This document shows, piece by piece, positions 54,156-62,313 of a stretch of 64,000 bases of DNA. The notes under the pieces were generated by a model. The model ran no database searches, was not told where the DNA came from, and worked only from the letters and a program-made list of their open reading frames with translations. Numbering within the stretch: the first letter of the stretch is position 1; every line of letters begins with the position of its first letter. The DNA comes from Ga0077555 sp050187415. GTDB lineage: Bacteria > Pseudomonadota > Alphaproteobacteria > Rhizobiales > Hyphomicrobiaceae. The DNA is taken from NCBI GenBank assembly GCA_050187415.1, contig JBFWXN010000023.1, positions 1-64,000 of the forward strand, written 5' to 3'. The position numbers and the translations under genes were made by a program.

Positions 54156-55319
54156 TTACCAACCAGCCTTGATGGCCGCGCGACGGGCAATAGCCCAGCC
54201 ATAGTTCGGCGGCCACATCTTGCAATCGGGATCGATACCCATCTGCTCGGCGGCTTTGAGCGGCCAATACGGGTCATACATCAGTTCCCGCCCGATGGCG
54301 ATGAGGTCGGCCTTGCCCTCCTCCAGGATGGATTCCGCCTGCGCCCCGGACACGATCACGCCGACCGCCATGGTCGCAATCTCGGCTTCGCGACGGATGC
54401 GATCGGCATAAGGCACCTGGAACCCCGGCGCGCGGTCACCGCGATCCTTGAAGGGCTGGCCGGAATCGCTGGCGCGAAAGGCGGGCGGGCCTGCAATGCC
54501 TCCGGCCGAGCAGTCGACGACATCGACGCCGCGCGTCTTCAGTTCCTTGGCGAAGGCTATTGAGTCGTCCACGTTCCAGCCGCCAGCCGGTCCGTCGATT
54601 GCCGAGATGCGCATGAACAAGGGCAGGTCTTCCGGCCAGGCGGCGCGCACGGCGTCCACCACCTCGAGCCCAAAGCGCATGCGACCGGTTCGATCGCCGC
54701 CGTAGCCATCGTTACGCTTGTTGGAAATCGGCGACAGGAACGAATGAATGAGATAGCCGTGCGCGCCGTGGATCTCTAGCACACGAAAGCCTGCCGCCGC
54801 CGAGCGGCGGGCAGCCTCCGCAAACTTCCGCACCAAACTGGCAATCTCGCTCTCGGTCAGAGCGTGCGGGGTAGGCCACGCGTCGTTGACGGCCTCGGCC
54901 GCGGGGCCGACCGTCTGCCACGGCGGCGCGCCGCGCGCCACGTCGCTTGCATCGAGGGCTGCGCTGCCCTGCCAGGGCGTCCGGGCCGACGCCTTGCGAC
55001 CGGCATGCGCGATCTGGATCCCCGGCACCGCCCCGAGCCTGGTGATCGCGTCTGCAATCGGGCGGTAGGCTTCGACTTGGGCGTCGTTCCAGAGCCCGCA
55101 GCAGCCATGGCTGATCCGGCCTTCGGGCTCGACGGCCGTCGCTTCGGTGAACACGAGACCGACGCGACCACGCGCAAACGCGGTCAGGTGCGAGGCGTGA
55201 AAGGCGTTCGCGACGCCATCCTCGGCTGCATACATGCAAAGCGGAGAGAGAACCACGCGGTTCGGCAGCGTCACCGATCTCAATGTGATCGGCGTAAAAA
55301 GCTTCGGGAGTGATGACAA
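54156..55319 (-). CDS. NADH:flavin oxidoreductase, Old Yellow Enzyme family (NamA/YqjM-like)
   Basis: A 387-aa (from TTG 55319) FMN barrel that reduces activated C=C bonds. It has the opening LFTPITLRSVTLPNRVVLSPLC (with Cys typical of YqjM types), the substrate-binding EIHGAHGYLIHSFLSP and the FMN/C-terminal ADLIAIGRELMYDPYW. The start is uncertain: 55349 TTG is possible but lacks a ribosome-binding site, whereas TTG 55319 has GGAG six bases before it. The substrate is unknown. It is 45 bases downstream of lpd in the same direction. Confidence 0.9.
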   Translation of the reverse strand: MSSLPKLFTPITLRSVTLPNRVVLSPLCMYAAEDGVANAFHASHLTAFARGRVGLVFTEATAVEPEGRISHGCCGLWNDAQVEAYRPIADAITRLGAVPGIQIAHAGRKASARTPWQGSAALDASDVARGAPPWQTVGPAAEAVNDAWPTPHALTESEIASLVRKFAEAARRSAAAGFRVLEIHGAHGYLIHSFLSPISNKRNDGYGGDRTGRMRFGLEVVDAVRAAWPEDLPLFMRISAIDGPAGGWNVDDSIAFAKELKTRGVDVVDCSAGGIAGPPAFRASDSGQPFKDRGDRAPGFQVPYADRIRREAEIATMAVGVIVSGAQAESILEEGKADLIAIGRELMYDPYWPLKAAEQMGIDPDCKMWPPNYGWAIARRAAIKAGW

Positions 55320-55394
55320 GGCGAGGCTCCGCGGTCGGGACGGGTTCAAATGTAAGTCGGATGAGGTAACGAGCGTGAACGGGAAAATCCCGGC

Positions 55395-56831
55395 TCACAT
55401 GTGGATCACGCGGCCGTACGCATCGAGCACACTCTCGTGCATCATCTCCGAGAGTGTCGGATGCGGGAAGACGGCATGCATCAGCTCCTCTTCCGTCGTT
55501 TCGAGATTCATCGCGATGACGAAGCCCTGGATCAACTCGGTCACCTCCGCGCCGATCATGTGCGCGCCGAGCAACTGCCCGGTGCGCTTGTCGAAGATGG
55601 TCTTGACCAGTCCCTCGGGTTCGCCGAGCGCAATGGCCTTGCCGTTGCCCTGGAACGGGAACCGCCCCACGCGGACATCGCGACCCTGCTCCTTCGCCTT
55701 GGCTTCTGTCAGGCCCACGCTCGCGATCTGGGGATGGCAATACGTGCATCCGGGGATCATCGACTTATCCATCGGATGCGTGGGCAGGCCTTTTATCGTT
55801 TCGACACAGATGACCCCCTCGTGCTCGGCCTTGTGGGCCAGCATCGGCGGGCCCGCGACGTCGCCAATCGCATAGACGCCTGGAACGCTCGTCCGTCCGT
55901 AGCCGTCGGCGACGATGGTGCCGCGATCGGTCTTGACCCCCAGCCTTTCAAGGCCGAGGCCTTCGATGTTGCCGACCACACCGACCGCCGAGATCACCCG
56001 ATCGAACTCCTGGCGACTCTCCTGCCCTTTCGCGTCCGCGATGGTGGCCAGGACGCTGTCGGTGCTGCGCTCGAGCTTCGTCACCTTGGCGCCGGTCATG
56101 ATCTTCATGCCTTGCTTCTCGAACCGCTTGCGCGCGAGATCGGCAATCTCGGCGTCCTCGACCGGCAGGATCTGCGGGAGCAACTCCACCACCGTGACGT
56201 CGGACCCCATCGTCCGAAAGAACGACGCGAACTCGATGCCGATGGCACCGGAGCCGACGACGAGAAGACGTTTCGGGATGCTGGGCGCGACCATCGCCTC
56301 GAAATAGGTCCAGATCAGCTTCCCATCAGGCTCCAATCCCGGCAGGACGCGCGGGCGCGCACCGGTGGCCACGATGATATGGTTGGCGGAATAGCGTCCG
56401 GGGCCGAGTGCCCCCTTCGGAATGTCGACCGTCTTACGGGCATCATGCGGCTTGACGTTGATCTTGCCCGGCGCCTCGAGTTCCGCATCGCCCCAGATGA
56501 TGGTGACCTTGTTCTTCTTCATCAAGAAATTCACGCCGCCATTGAGCCTCTTGGCGACTCCACGCGACCGGCTGACCACGGCCGCGGGATCGGGGCGGAC
56601 GGTGCCTTCCAGGATCAAGCCGTAATCCTTCGCGTGCTGCGCCAGATGCAGGACCTCGGCCGAGCGCAACAACGCCTTGGTCGGGATGCAACCCCAGTTG
56701 AGGCAGATGCCACCCAGATAGTCGCGTTCGACAACGGCCGTCTTGAAGCCGAGCTGTGCCGATCGGATCGCCGTCACGTAGCCACCAGGGCCGGAGCCGA
56801 TGACGATCACGTCGAAGGCGGAATCGGACAT
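55395..56831 (-). CDS. lpd: Dihydrolipoamide dehydrogenase (E3)
   Basis: FAD enzyme that re-oxidises dihydrolipoyl groups of the pyruvate dehydrogenase complex with NAD. The 478-aa protein has the FAD motif GSGPGGYVTAIR (about 12-23), the redox pair Cys43 and Cys48 in GGICLNWGCIPTK, an NAD site VVGSGAIGIEFASFF, and the C-terminal AVFPHPTLSE with the catalytic His and Glu. The pattern fits E3 next to pdh genes of this order. Two small lipoprotein genes separate it from pdhC. Confidence 0.96.
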   Translation of the reverse strand: MSDSAFDVIVIGSGPGGYVTAIRSAQLGFKTAVVERDYLGGICLNWGCIPTKALLRSAEVLHLAQHAKDYGLILEGTVRPDPAAVVSRSRGVAKRLNGGVNFLMKKNKVTIIWGDAELEAPGKINVKPHDARKTVDIPKGALGPGRYSANHIIVATGARPRVLPGLEPDGKLIWTYFEAMVAPSIPKRLLVVGSGAIGIEFASFFRTMGSDVTVVELLPQILPVEDAEIADLARKRFEKQGMKIMTGAKVTKLERSTDSVLATIADAKGQESRQEFDRVISAVGVVGNIEGLGLERLGVKTDRGTIVADGYGRTSVPGVYAIGDVAGPPMLAHKAEHEGVICVETIKGLPTHPMDKSMIPGCTYCHPQIASVGLTEAKAKEQGRDVRVGRFPFQGNGKAIALGEPEGLVKTIFDKRTGQLLGAHMIGAEVTELIQGFVIAMNLETTEEELMHAVFPHPTLSEMMHESVLDAYGRVIHM

Positions 56832-56994
56832 AGCGCAAGGTCCTTACTCGGTTGCACGAACAGGTTGAAACGCGGTCAGACCAACGTGTGCAATGAAAAC
56901 GGCCCCAACCGCAAGGCTGGGGCCGACAGATTGTGCCGAGCCGGCTCAATCGCTCAAGCGAAACCCGCGCAGTCGCGCCGTTTCGCCGGGGACC

Positions 56995-57288
56995 TTAAAC
57001 GTGGCAGCGCCCGCCGAGATAGTAGTTCAGCAATGTATTATAGCGCGCCGCCGTGGCACGATCGCGGTCGGACACCTTACGGCCCGCGCTCACCGCCTCC
57101 ACCTTGGCGGCGGCCCCGTGAGCATCCAATGAATTCAGCTCTTCGCGAAGAGACTGGCACGACATGCCGGGCGGCAAGGGCCGCGCGCCCGGATCACCGC
57201 CGGGCGCTCCTTCCGCCGCACATCCCGCGAGAAACGCAACCGCCCCGACGGCTACGGCACCGCGAATAGACCGCAACAAGCTATCCAC
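56995..57288 (-). CDS. Small putative lipoprotein, paralogue of the next gene
   Basis: A 97-aa protein with a basic start, a hydrophobic segment and a lipobox FLAGC (Cys23), so likely a lipoprotein. The mature part carries two Cys (44 and 95) bracketing a helical region: SCQSLREELNSLD, then KVEAVSAGRK and RCHV. The same pattern (C-x-x-L, VEAVS-x-G-K, RA-x-x-A, RC) recurs in the 151-aa protein encoded just upstream, so the two are tandem paralogues. The 163 bases to lpd have no gene. Function unknown. Confidence 0.75.
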   Translation of the reverse strand: MDSLLRSIRGAVAVGAVAFLAGCAAEGAPGGDPGARPLPPGMSCQSLREELNSLDAHGAAAKVEAVSAGRKVSDRDRATAARYNTLLNYYLGGRCHV

Positions 57289-57502
57289 GATCTTTCTCCT
57301 CGAATCCCACGTCTGTTCCGGGCCCAGAGAGCACAGGGTCCGATGTCGATCAACCCGTGCGCCTGCGACAAGTCATGATCTTGCCGCCAAATTTTTCACT
57401 TCTCGCCAGAACCGGGGCAGCAGGGCCACAATCGTCAGATGTGGCCATAAGAGCTTGAGAATTGCGGTGGTTGACCGACAATCCGCCACCCCCGTGTCGA
57501 CT

Positions 57503-57958
57503 TTATTCCTTGGCTCGGGCAGGAACCTTCGTAGCACCAGAGGCGCCCGCAGCCGATGTCGCCTGGGCCTTCGCAATGACCGCGTCGGCCTTCTGATCAG
57601 CCGACGAAGCAACTTGTTTCGATGCCGGCATTGCCGCGGCTCTTGGAACCGTTGAGCATCTGGCTTGGAAGTCGGCGTTGGCCTTGCTGAGCTCGGCCAT
57701 CTGGGCGAGCGAAGCGCGCTTGACGTTTACACTCGCGCTTTTGCCCTTGGAGACCGCCTCGACCCGCTCGACGACGCCGTCGCGGCGTAGATCGTCGATC
57801 CGCGCCGCGAGAGCTTGGCAGGCCGGATCGACACGAGGTTTGGCCGGAATCGCGGCCGTGGGCTCAGAAGCGAACCCGCCCACGAGAGTATCGTTTGCAC
57901 ACGCACCCAGCATGAGGGTGGATCCAATGGCGAAGAGTATGGTCGTCAACCGCATCAT
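57503..57958 (-). CDS. Putative lipoprotein, paralogue of the 97-aa protein
   Basis: A 151-aa protein from ATG 57958 (GGGAGA in front; ATG 57955 also possible). Lipobox MLGAC gives Cys20. The Cys pair 47 and 101 brackets the region shared with the downstream 97-aa gene, including RVEAVSKGKS at 65-74. After Cys101 it gains an Ala/Lys-rich tail of about 50 residues. Pairs of Cys in an exported protein suggest a disulfide. It lies 226 bases from pdhC; no link to the pyruvate dehydrogenase complex can be proven. Confidence 0.75.
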   Translation of the reverse strand: MMRLTTILFAIGSTLMLGACANDTLVGGFASEPTAAIPAKPRVDPACQALAARIDDLRRDGVVERVEAVSKGKSASVNVKRASLAQMAELSKANADFQARCSTVPRAAAMPASKQVASSADQKADAVIAKAQATSAAGASGATKVPARAKE

Positions 57959-58184
57959 GGCGGCGTCTCCCTTGAGCTTGCGACTGCTCTTGATTCGATC
58001 CGCAATCGTCCCGCTTCGTAGGCACTGCCACAAAACGGGGCAAGCAGCCGCAGTGACTTAGCCCCAGGTTCCGACGGCGCACCAGCCGTGTACCCGCAAA
58101 AGTCTCGGTCTGTATCCGATCGGCAACATCCTACCCCATCGGTCGGCTCGGTCCGGGCGTCCGACCGGGACAGCCACGGTCCGG

Positions 58185-59585
58185 TCAAACGAGCATCCGC
58201 ACCGGGTCCTCGATGAAGGCACGGAATGCGTTGAGAAGCTCGGCCCCAACCGCACCGTCGACGACGCGGTGATCGCACGAGAGCGTGCAACTCATGATGG
58301 TCGCGACCTTGACCTCCGTGCCGGACACGACGGGCCGCTTCTCGCCTGCACCGACCGCGAGAATAGTCGCATGCGGCGGGTTGATCACGGCGTCGAACGC
58401 CTTGATCCCATACATGCCGAGGTTCGAGATCGACGTGGTGCCGCCTTGATACTCGTGCGGCGCGAGACGGCGGTTGCGGGCCCTGGCGGCAAGATCCTTC
58501 ATCTCGTTCGAGATCTCGGCCAGCGTCTTGAGCTCGGCATGGCGGATGATGGGGGTGAACAAACCTCCTTCGACCGCAACGGCGACGCCCACGTCGGAGT
58601 GCCGGTGGCGCAACATTCCCGCTTCCGTCCAGGTCGCGTTCGCGGCGGGCACCTGCTGCAACGCCAGCGCCAGCGCCTTGATGACGAAGTCGTTGACCGA
58701 AAGCTTGTAGGCTTTGGGGCCCTCTTTCGGCGACGCCGCATTGATCCGTTCGCGCGCCGAAAGCAGTTCGTCCAGCACGCAATCGACGGTCATGTAAAAG
58801 TGCGGAATGGTCTGCTTCGACTGCGTGAGGCGCTGGGCGATGACGCGGCGCATGCCGTCGTGCGGGACCGTTTCGTAGCTGTCACGTTCGTAGAGCGCCA
58901 ATACCTTGTCGTCCGGCATCGGGGAGATGGCGAGTTGCCCGGTTGCCGGCGCGACGGGTGTTGCGCGCGCCCCCGATTGGGAGACGAGACCACGCGAGGC
59001 AGGCGCGGGCATGCCCTCACGCTCCGCGCGCACAATGTCCCGCTGTACGATGCGGCCGTGTGGACCGGACCCCGTCAGCCGCGCGAGATCGAAGCCCTTC
59101 TCCGTTGCCAGCCGCCGCGCCAAGGGTGACGCGACGATGCGCGCCGATGCGTCGTGGCCATTGCTCGGCGTGGGACTGGATAGAGCCGGCTTGGCATCCG
59201 GCGCAGGCGCTTGCGATTGGGGCTGCTCAGCGGGTGACGTGGCCGGCGTTTTCGGCGACGGGCCGGCTTTGGGCTTGGACCCGGATGTCTCGGCGGCCCC
59301 GGTGGTCGACTTTTGCGGGGCCGATTTCGTGCCGCGCTCCTCGCCCTCTTCCAGTAGGACGGCGATCGGGGTGTTGACGGCGACCTTCTCCGTCCCTTCC
59401 TCGATCAGCAGCTCGCCGACGGTCCCCTCGTCGACGGCCTCCACCTCCATGGTCGCCTTGTCCGTTTCAATTTCGGCGATGATGTCGCCCGCCTTCACCT
59501 TCTGGCCGACCGAGACGAGCCACTTGGCGAGCTTCCCTTCCTCCATGGTCGGTGAGAGAGCAGGCATCAGGATGTTGGTCGGCAT
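58185..59585 (-). CDS. pdhC: Pyruvate dehydrogenase E2, dihydrolipoamide acetyltransferase
   Basis: E2 core that takes acetyl from E1 and transfers it to CoA. The 466-aa protein has one lipoyl domain (1-78, lipoylated Lys43 in ETDKATMEVE), a Pro/Ala/Ser-rich linker, a peripheral-subunit-binding domain (about 150-187, ASPLARRLATEKG), and the catalytic domain with the active-site HRVVDG (His439). E1-beta also carries a lipoyl domain here, so the complex has two lipoyl sources. The 116 bases before the next gene hold nothing. Confidence 0.96.
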   Translation of the reverse strand: MPTNILMPALSPTMEEGKLAKWLVSVGQKVKAGDIIAEIETDKATMEVEAVDEGTVGELLIEEGTEKVAVNTPIAVLLEEGEERGTKSAPQKSTTGAAETSGSKPKAGPSPKTPATSPAEQPQSQAPAPDAKPALSSPTPSNGHDASARIVASPLARRLATEKGFDLARLTGSGPHGRIVQRDIVRAEREGMPAPASRGLVSQSGARATPVAPATGQLAISPMPDDKVLALYERDSYETVPHDGMRRVIAQRLTQSKQTIPHFYMTVDCVLDELLSARERINAASPKEGPKAYKLSVNDFVIKALALALQQVPAANATWTEAGMLRHRHSDVGVAVAVEGGLFTPIIRHAELKTLAEISNEMKDLAARARNRRLAPHEYQGGTTSISNLGMYGIKAFDAVINPPHATILAVGAGEKRPVVSGTEVKVATIMSCTLSCDHRVVDGAVGAELLNAFRAFIEDPVRMLV

Positions 59586-59701
59586 CGGTGGGGAACCTTC
59601 AGGGATAGGGGCGAAGCGACTGGCGTTTGCCGAACCGCGAACCCATCAGAATTTGCCGGTAATCCGCCGCCGCGTCCACGACGGGGTTGAATGTCGGAGC
59701 A

Positions 59702-60091
59702 CTATAGCCCACCCGTGCGCATCATGAGAAATGCATCGTTCGGGGTAAAACGGACCATGCCATCCGCGATAACCAGCGTTTGAGGCCTGTCGATACGCAT
59801 CTCGTGCGACGTATGCCAGATCTCGACGCCCTGCGCCTCGAGCCGTGTCCTGATTTCCGCGGCCTCCCCGATATGACCGGCATCCAACGCCCGGACGAGT
59901 TGCAGGAACAAAGGCGCGTAGTCGGCATACGCCGGACGATGCGAGAAGGCACCCTGCATCAGGCTTTCGCTCTCGCTCTGGAGACGCGCGACCTCGCCCA
60001 GCGTCTTGTCGTTGGCGCGGACCTCGATCAGGCCGCCGTCGGCTGTGAGACGCACCGAGGCAGAACGTCGTTGCGGGCGCGGGCGGCGCAT
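59702..60091 (-). CDS. Hypothetical protein in the pyruvate dehydrogenase cluster
   Basis: A 129-aa soluble protein I do not recognise. It starts basic (MRRPRPQRRSASVRLTADGG), then has a helical middle (about 30-90) with many Glu, Leu and Ala, and ends with IWHTSHEMRID and VRFTPNDAFLMMRTGG. No catalytic or metal motif, no signal peptide. An AGGAGGTGA ribosome-binding site supports ATG 60091, which is inside a longer frame opening at 60136. It is 66 bases after the membrane protein gene and before pdhC, co-directional with the complex genes. Confidence 0.75.
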   Translation of the reverse strand: MRRPRPQRRSASVRLTADGGLIEVRANDKTLGEVARLQSESESLMQGAFSHRPAYADYAPLFLQLVRALDAGHIGEAAEIRTRLEAQGVEIWHTSHEMRIDRPQTLVIADGMVRFTPNDAFLMMRTGGL

Positions 60092-60157
60092 CTCGTCACC
60101 TCCTCTGTTTTGCGGCGACCGAAAGACGGTCGGCACGCCGTCGTCGGCTTCGGCCGC

Positions 60158-60613
60158 TCAGCTCCACTGGCCGGCCCGGCCTCCGCTGCCACCCCTGCCG
60201 TCCGACCAGCGGTAGACGAACGTCAGATAGGCAAGGGTCAGATAGACACAGACGGCAACACTCCATCCGATCGCGACGCCCAGCTCCTGCATCGACCAGC
60301 CGTTGTCCAGAACCGCAGCCACCGCCACCGGATTGCGCAGCTGCAAGACCGAAATCGTCGGCGCCGGCAGTTTGCCCCACGCTGCAAAAAGACCGTTCTG
60401 GATATTCTGCACGGTTGCCGCCACGCCGCCGAGAAACACGAGCCCTGTCGACAACAGCGCGAAGGCAATCAAGCGGAGCATGAACGGGGCTTGCGCCAGA
60501 AACAGATAGAGCGCCGCCAGATAACCCGAAACGAGCGTGAAGAAGAGCGAGAAGACAGTCAGCACCGTGTCGATGGCGTTGAAGAGCTGTTGCGTAAGCT
60601 CGGCCTCGGACAT
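60158..60613 (-). CDS. Hypothetical membrane protein in the pyruvate dehydrogenase cluster
   Basis: A 151-aa protein with about four likely membrane helices (near 15-38, 41-66, 92-104 as a weaker segment, and 110-137) and a polar, Gly/Arg-rich C-terminal tail. It begins with MSEAELTQQLFNAID. No motif that I can name. It lies 64 bases downstream of pdhB and 66 upstream of the 129-aa gene, so it is probably co-transcribed with the complex genes. Confidence 0.72.
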   Translation of the reverse strand: MSEAELTQQLFNAIDTVLTVFSLFFTLVSGYLAALYLFLAQAPFMLRLIAFALLSTGLVFLGGVAATVQNIQNGLFAAWGKLPAPTISVLQLRNPVAVAAVLDNGWSMQELGVAIGWSVAVCVYLTLAYLTFVYRWSDGRGGSGGRAGQWS

Positions 60614-60677
60614 GGCTGGCCCGACCTTCTGTCCACTCGACGCAATCGTCCGCCGACGCCATCGCGACTCGATCGGC

Positions 60678-62081
60678 CTAGACGTAGCACACGCGTTTCA
60701 CCGCCTCGACGACCATCTCCGCGGACGGCAAAGCGAGCTTTTCCAAATTCGCCGCGTAGGGCATCGGCACGTCGGCGCCGGAGATCTTGCCCGGTGGCGC
60801 GTCGAGGTAATCGAACGCCTGGATTGCGACTTGGGCGCAGATTTCGGAACCGACCGAGCAGACCGGCCAGGCTTCCTCGACCGTCACGATGCGATTTGTT
60901 TTTTTGACCGAGCCGAGGATCGTATCCCAGTCGATGGGACGTAGTGACCGCAGATCGATCACCTCGCACTCGATACCCTCGCCCGCCAGCGCCTCGGCGG
61001 CGGACAGAGCATACGTCATTCCACGCGCGAACGAGACCACGGTGCAATGCGCACCGGACCGCGCGATCCGCGCCTTACCGATCGGCACGAGCCACTCGGC
61101 ATCCTTCGGTACCGGTCCCGACGTGCCATAGAGCATCTCGTTCTCGAGGACGAGTACCGGGTTCGGATCGCGAATGGCGGACTTGAGCAGGCCCTTGGCA
61201 TCGGCCGGGTTCGAGGGGGCCACGACTTTCAGTCCGGGAATGTGCGCATACCAGGACGAGTAGCACTGCGAGTGCTGAGCCCCCACGCGCGCTGCTGCAC
61301 CATTCGGGCCGCGAAAGACGATGGGTGACCCCATCTGGCCCCCGGACATATAGAGCGTCTTGGCCGCCGAGTTGATGATCTGGTCGATGGCCTGCATGGC
61401 AAAGTTCCAGGTCATGAACTCGACGATGGGCTTCAGTCCCGCCATGGCCGCACCGACGCCGACGCCGGCGAATCCCTGTTCCGTGATCGGCGTGTCGATC
61501 ACCCGCTTGGGTCCGAACTCGTCGAGGAGACCCTGTGAGACTTTGTAGGCGCCCTGATATTGGGCGACCTCCTCACCCATCAGAAACACATCCCTGTCAC
61601 GGCGCATTTCTTCGGCCATCGCATCCCGCAGGGCTTCCCGCATCGTCTGGGTTGCGGTCTCGCCGGTGTAATCCGACTGCGCTTGCGACGCCGCCGGCTG
61701 CTGCGCAGGTGTGGCCGGCGCCTTCGCGTCCACGGCCGCCGTCGCTGCCGTATGCGGCTGAGAGGCCGCGTTGCCATTGGCCTTCATCGGTGCCGTGTGC
61801 GCCGCTGGGGCGGGCGAAGGCGACGCGCCTGCCGCTTCCCCTTCGCCGCGAACAACCGCGATCGGCGTGTTGACCGCCACCTTCTCGGTACCCTCGGCTA
61901 CCAAGAGCTCGACGATTTCGCCCTCGTCGACGGCCTCGACCTCCATGGTCGCCTTGTCGGTCTCGATCTCGGCGATGGCATCGCCCGGTTTGACGTGACT
62001 GCCGACATCGACGAGCCACTTGGCGAGCTTGCCCTCTTCCATGGTGGGCGAGAGCGCAGGCATCAGGATCTGGATGGTCAT
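60678..62081 (-). CDS. pdhB: Pyruvate dehydrogenase E1 beta subunit with N-terminal lipoyl domain
   Basis: Half of the ThDP-dependent E1 heterotetramer that decarboxylates pyruvate. The 467-aa protein is a fusion: residues 1-78 are a lipoyl domain (lipoylated Lys43, ETDKATMEVE), a Pro/Ala-rich linker runs to about 135, and the rest is the transketolase-like E1-beta domain (MREALRDAMAEEM, GPNGAAARVGAQHSQ). This fusion is typical of alphaproteobacteria. The lipoyl part is nearly the same as the start of pdhC. The ATG directly follows the stop of the 71-aa gene upstream (TAGATG). Confidence 0.96.
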   Translation of the reverse strand: MTIQILMPALSPTMEEGKLAKWLVDVGSHVKPGDAIAEIETDKATMEVEAVDEGEIVELLVAEGTEKVAVNTPIAVVRGEGEAAGASPSPAPAAHTAPMKANGNAASQPHTAATAAVDAKAPATPAQQPAASQAQSDYTGETATQTMREALRDAMAEEMRRDRDVFLMGEEVAQYQGAYKVSQGLLDEFGPKRVIDTPITEQGFAGVGVGAAMAGLKPIVEFMTWNFAMQAIDQIINSAAKTLYMSGGQMGSPIVFRGPNGAAARVGAQHSQCYSSWYAHIPGLKVVAPSNPADAKGLLKSAIRDPNPVLVLENEMLYGTSGPVPKDAEWLVPIGKARIARSGAHCTVVSFARGMTYALSAAEALAGEGIECEVIDLRSLRPIDWDTILGSVKKTNRIVTVEEAWPVCSVGSEICAQVAIQAFDYLDAPPGKISGADVPMPYAANLEKLALPSAEMVVEAVKRVCYV

Positions 62082-62297
62082 CTAGCGTGGCTCGTCGGAT
62101 GGCGTTTCGGTTGAGGGGGAGTCAAACGGCCGGAGCAGGCCGAGGAAGAACACGATGACGTCGAGGGGCGGCGCCGAAACATCCTCCCGATCGAACAGGG
62201 GGCGGGTCAAGAGCCAATCGCGCCGCTCCAGCTCGAAGGCCGCCGGCAGTCCCTCGAGGCCGGCATATGCAGCAGGCGTTCGGGTGTACTCGATCAT
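62082..62297 (-). CDS. Small ORF between pdhA and pdhB
   Basis: A 71-aa reading frame (MIEYTRTPAAYAGL at its start, then ELERRDWLLTRPLFDRED and a hydrophobic IVFFLGLLRPF). It is 16 bases after pdhA and abuts pdhB, so it is well placed to be translated, but its ribosome-binding site is weak (GGCAGG). The protein has no family that I know. Other Hyphomicrobiales have a small DUF gene at this place, but this sequence does not look like those I remember. Its reality is unproven. Confidence 0.5.
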   Translation of the reverse strand: MIEYTRTPAAYAGLEGLPAAFELERRDWLLTRPLFDREDVSAPPLDVIVFFLGLLRPFDSPSTETPSDEPR

Positions 62298-62313
62298 CCT
62301 GCCAGCGCAATCA

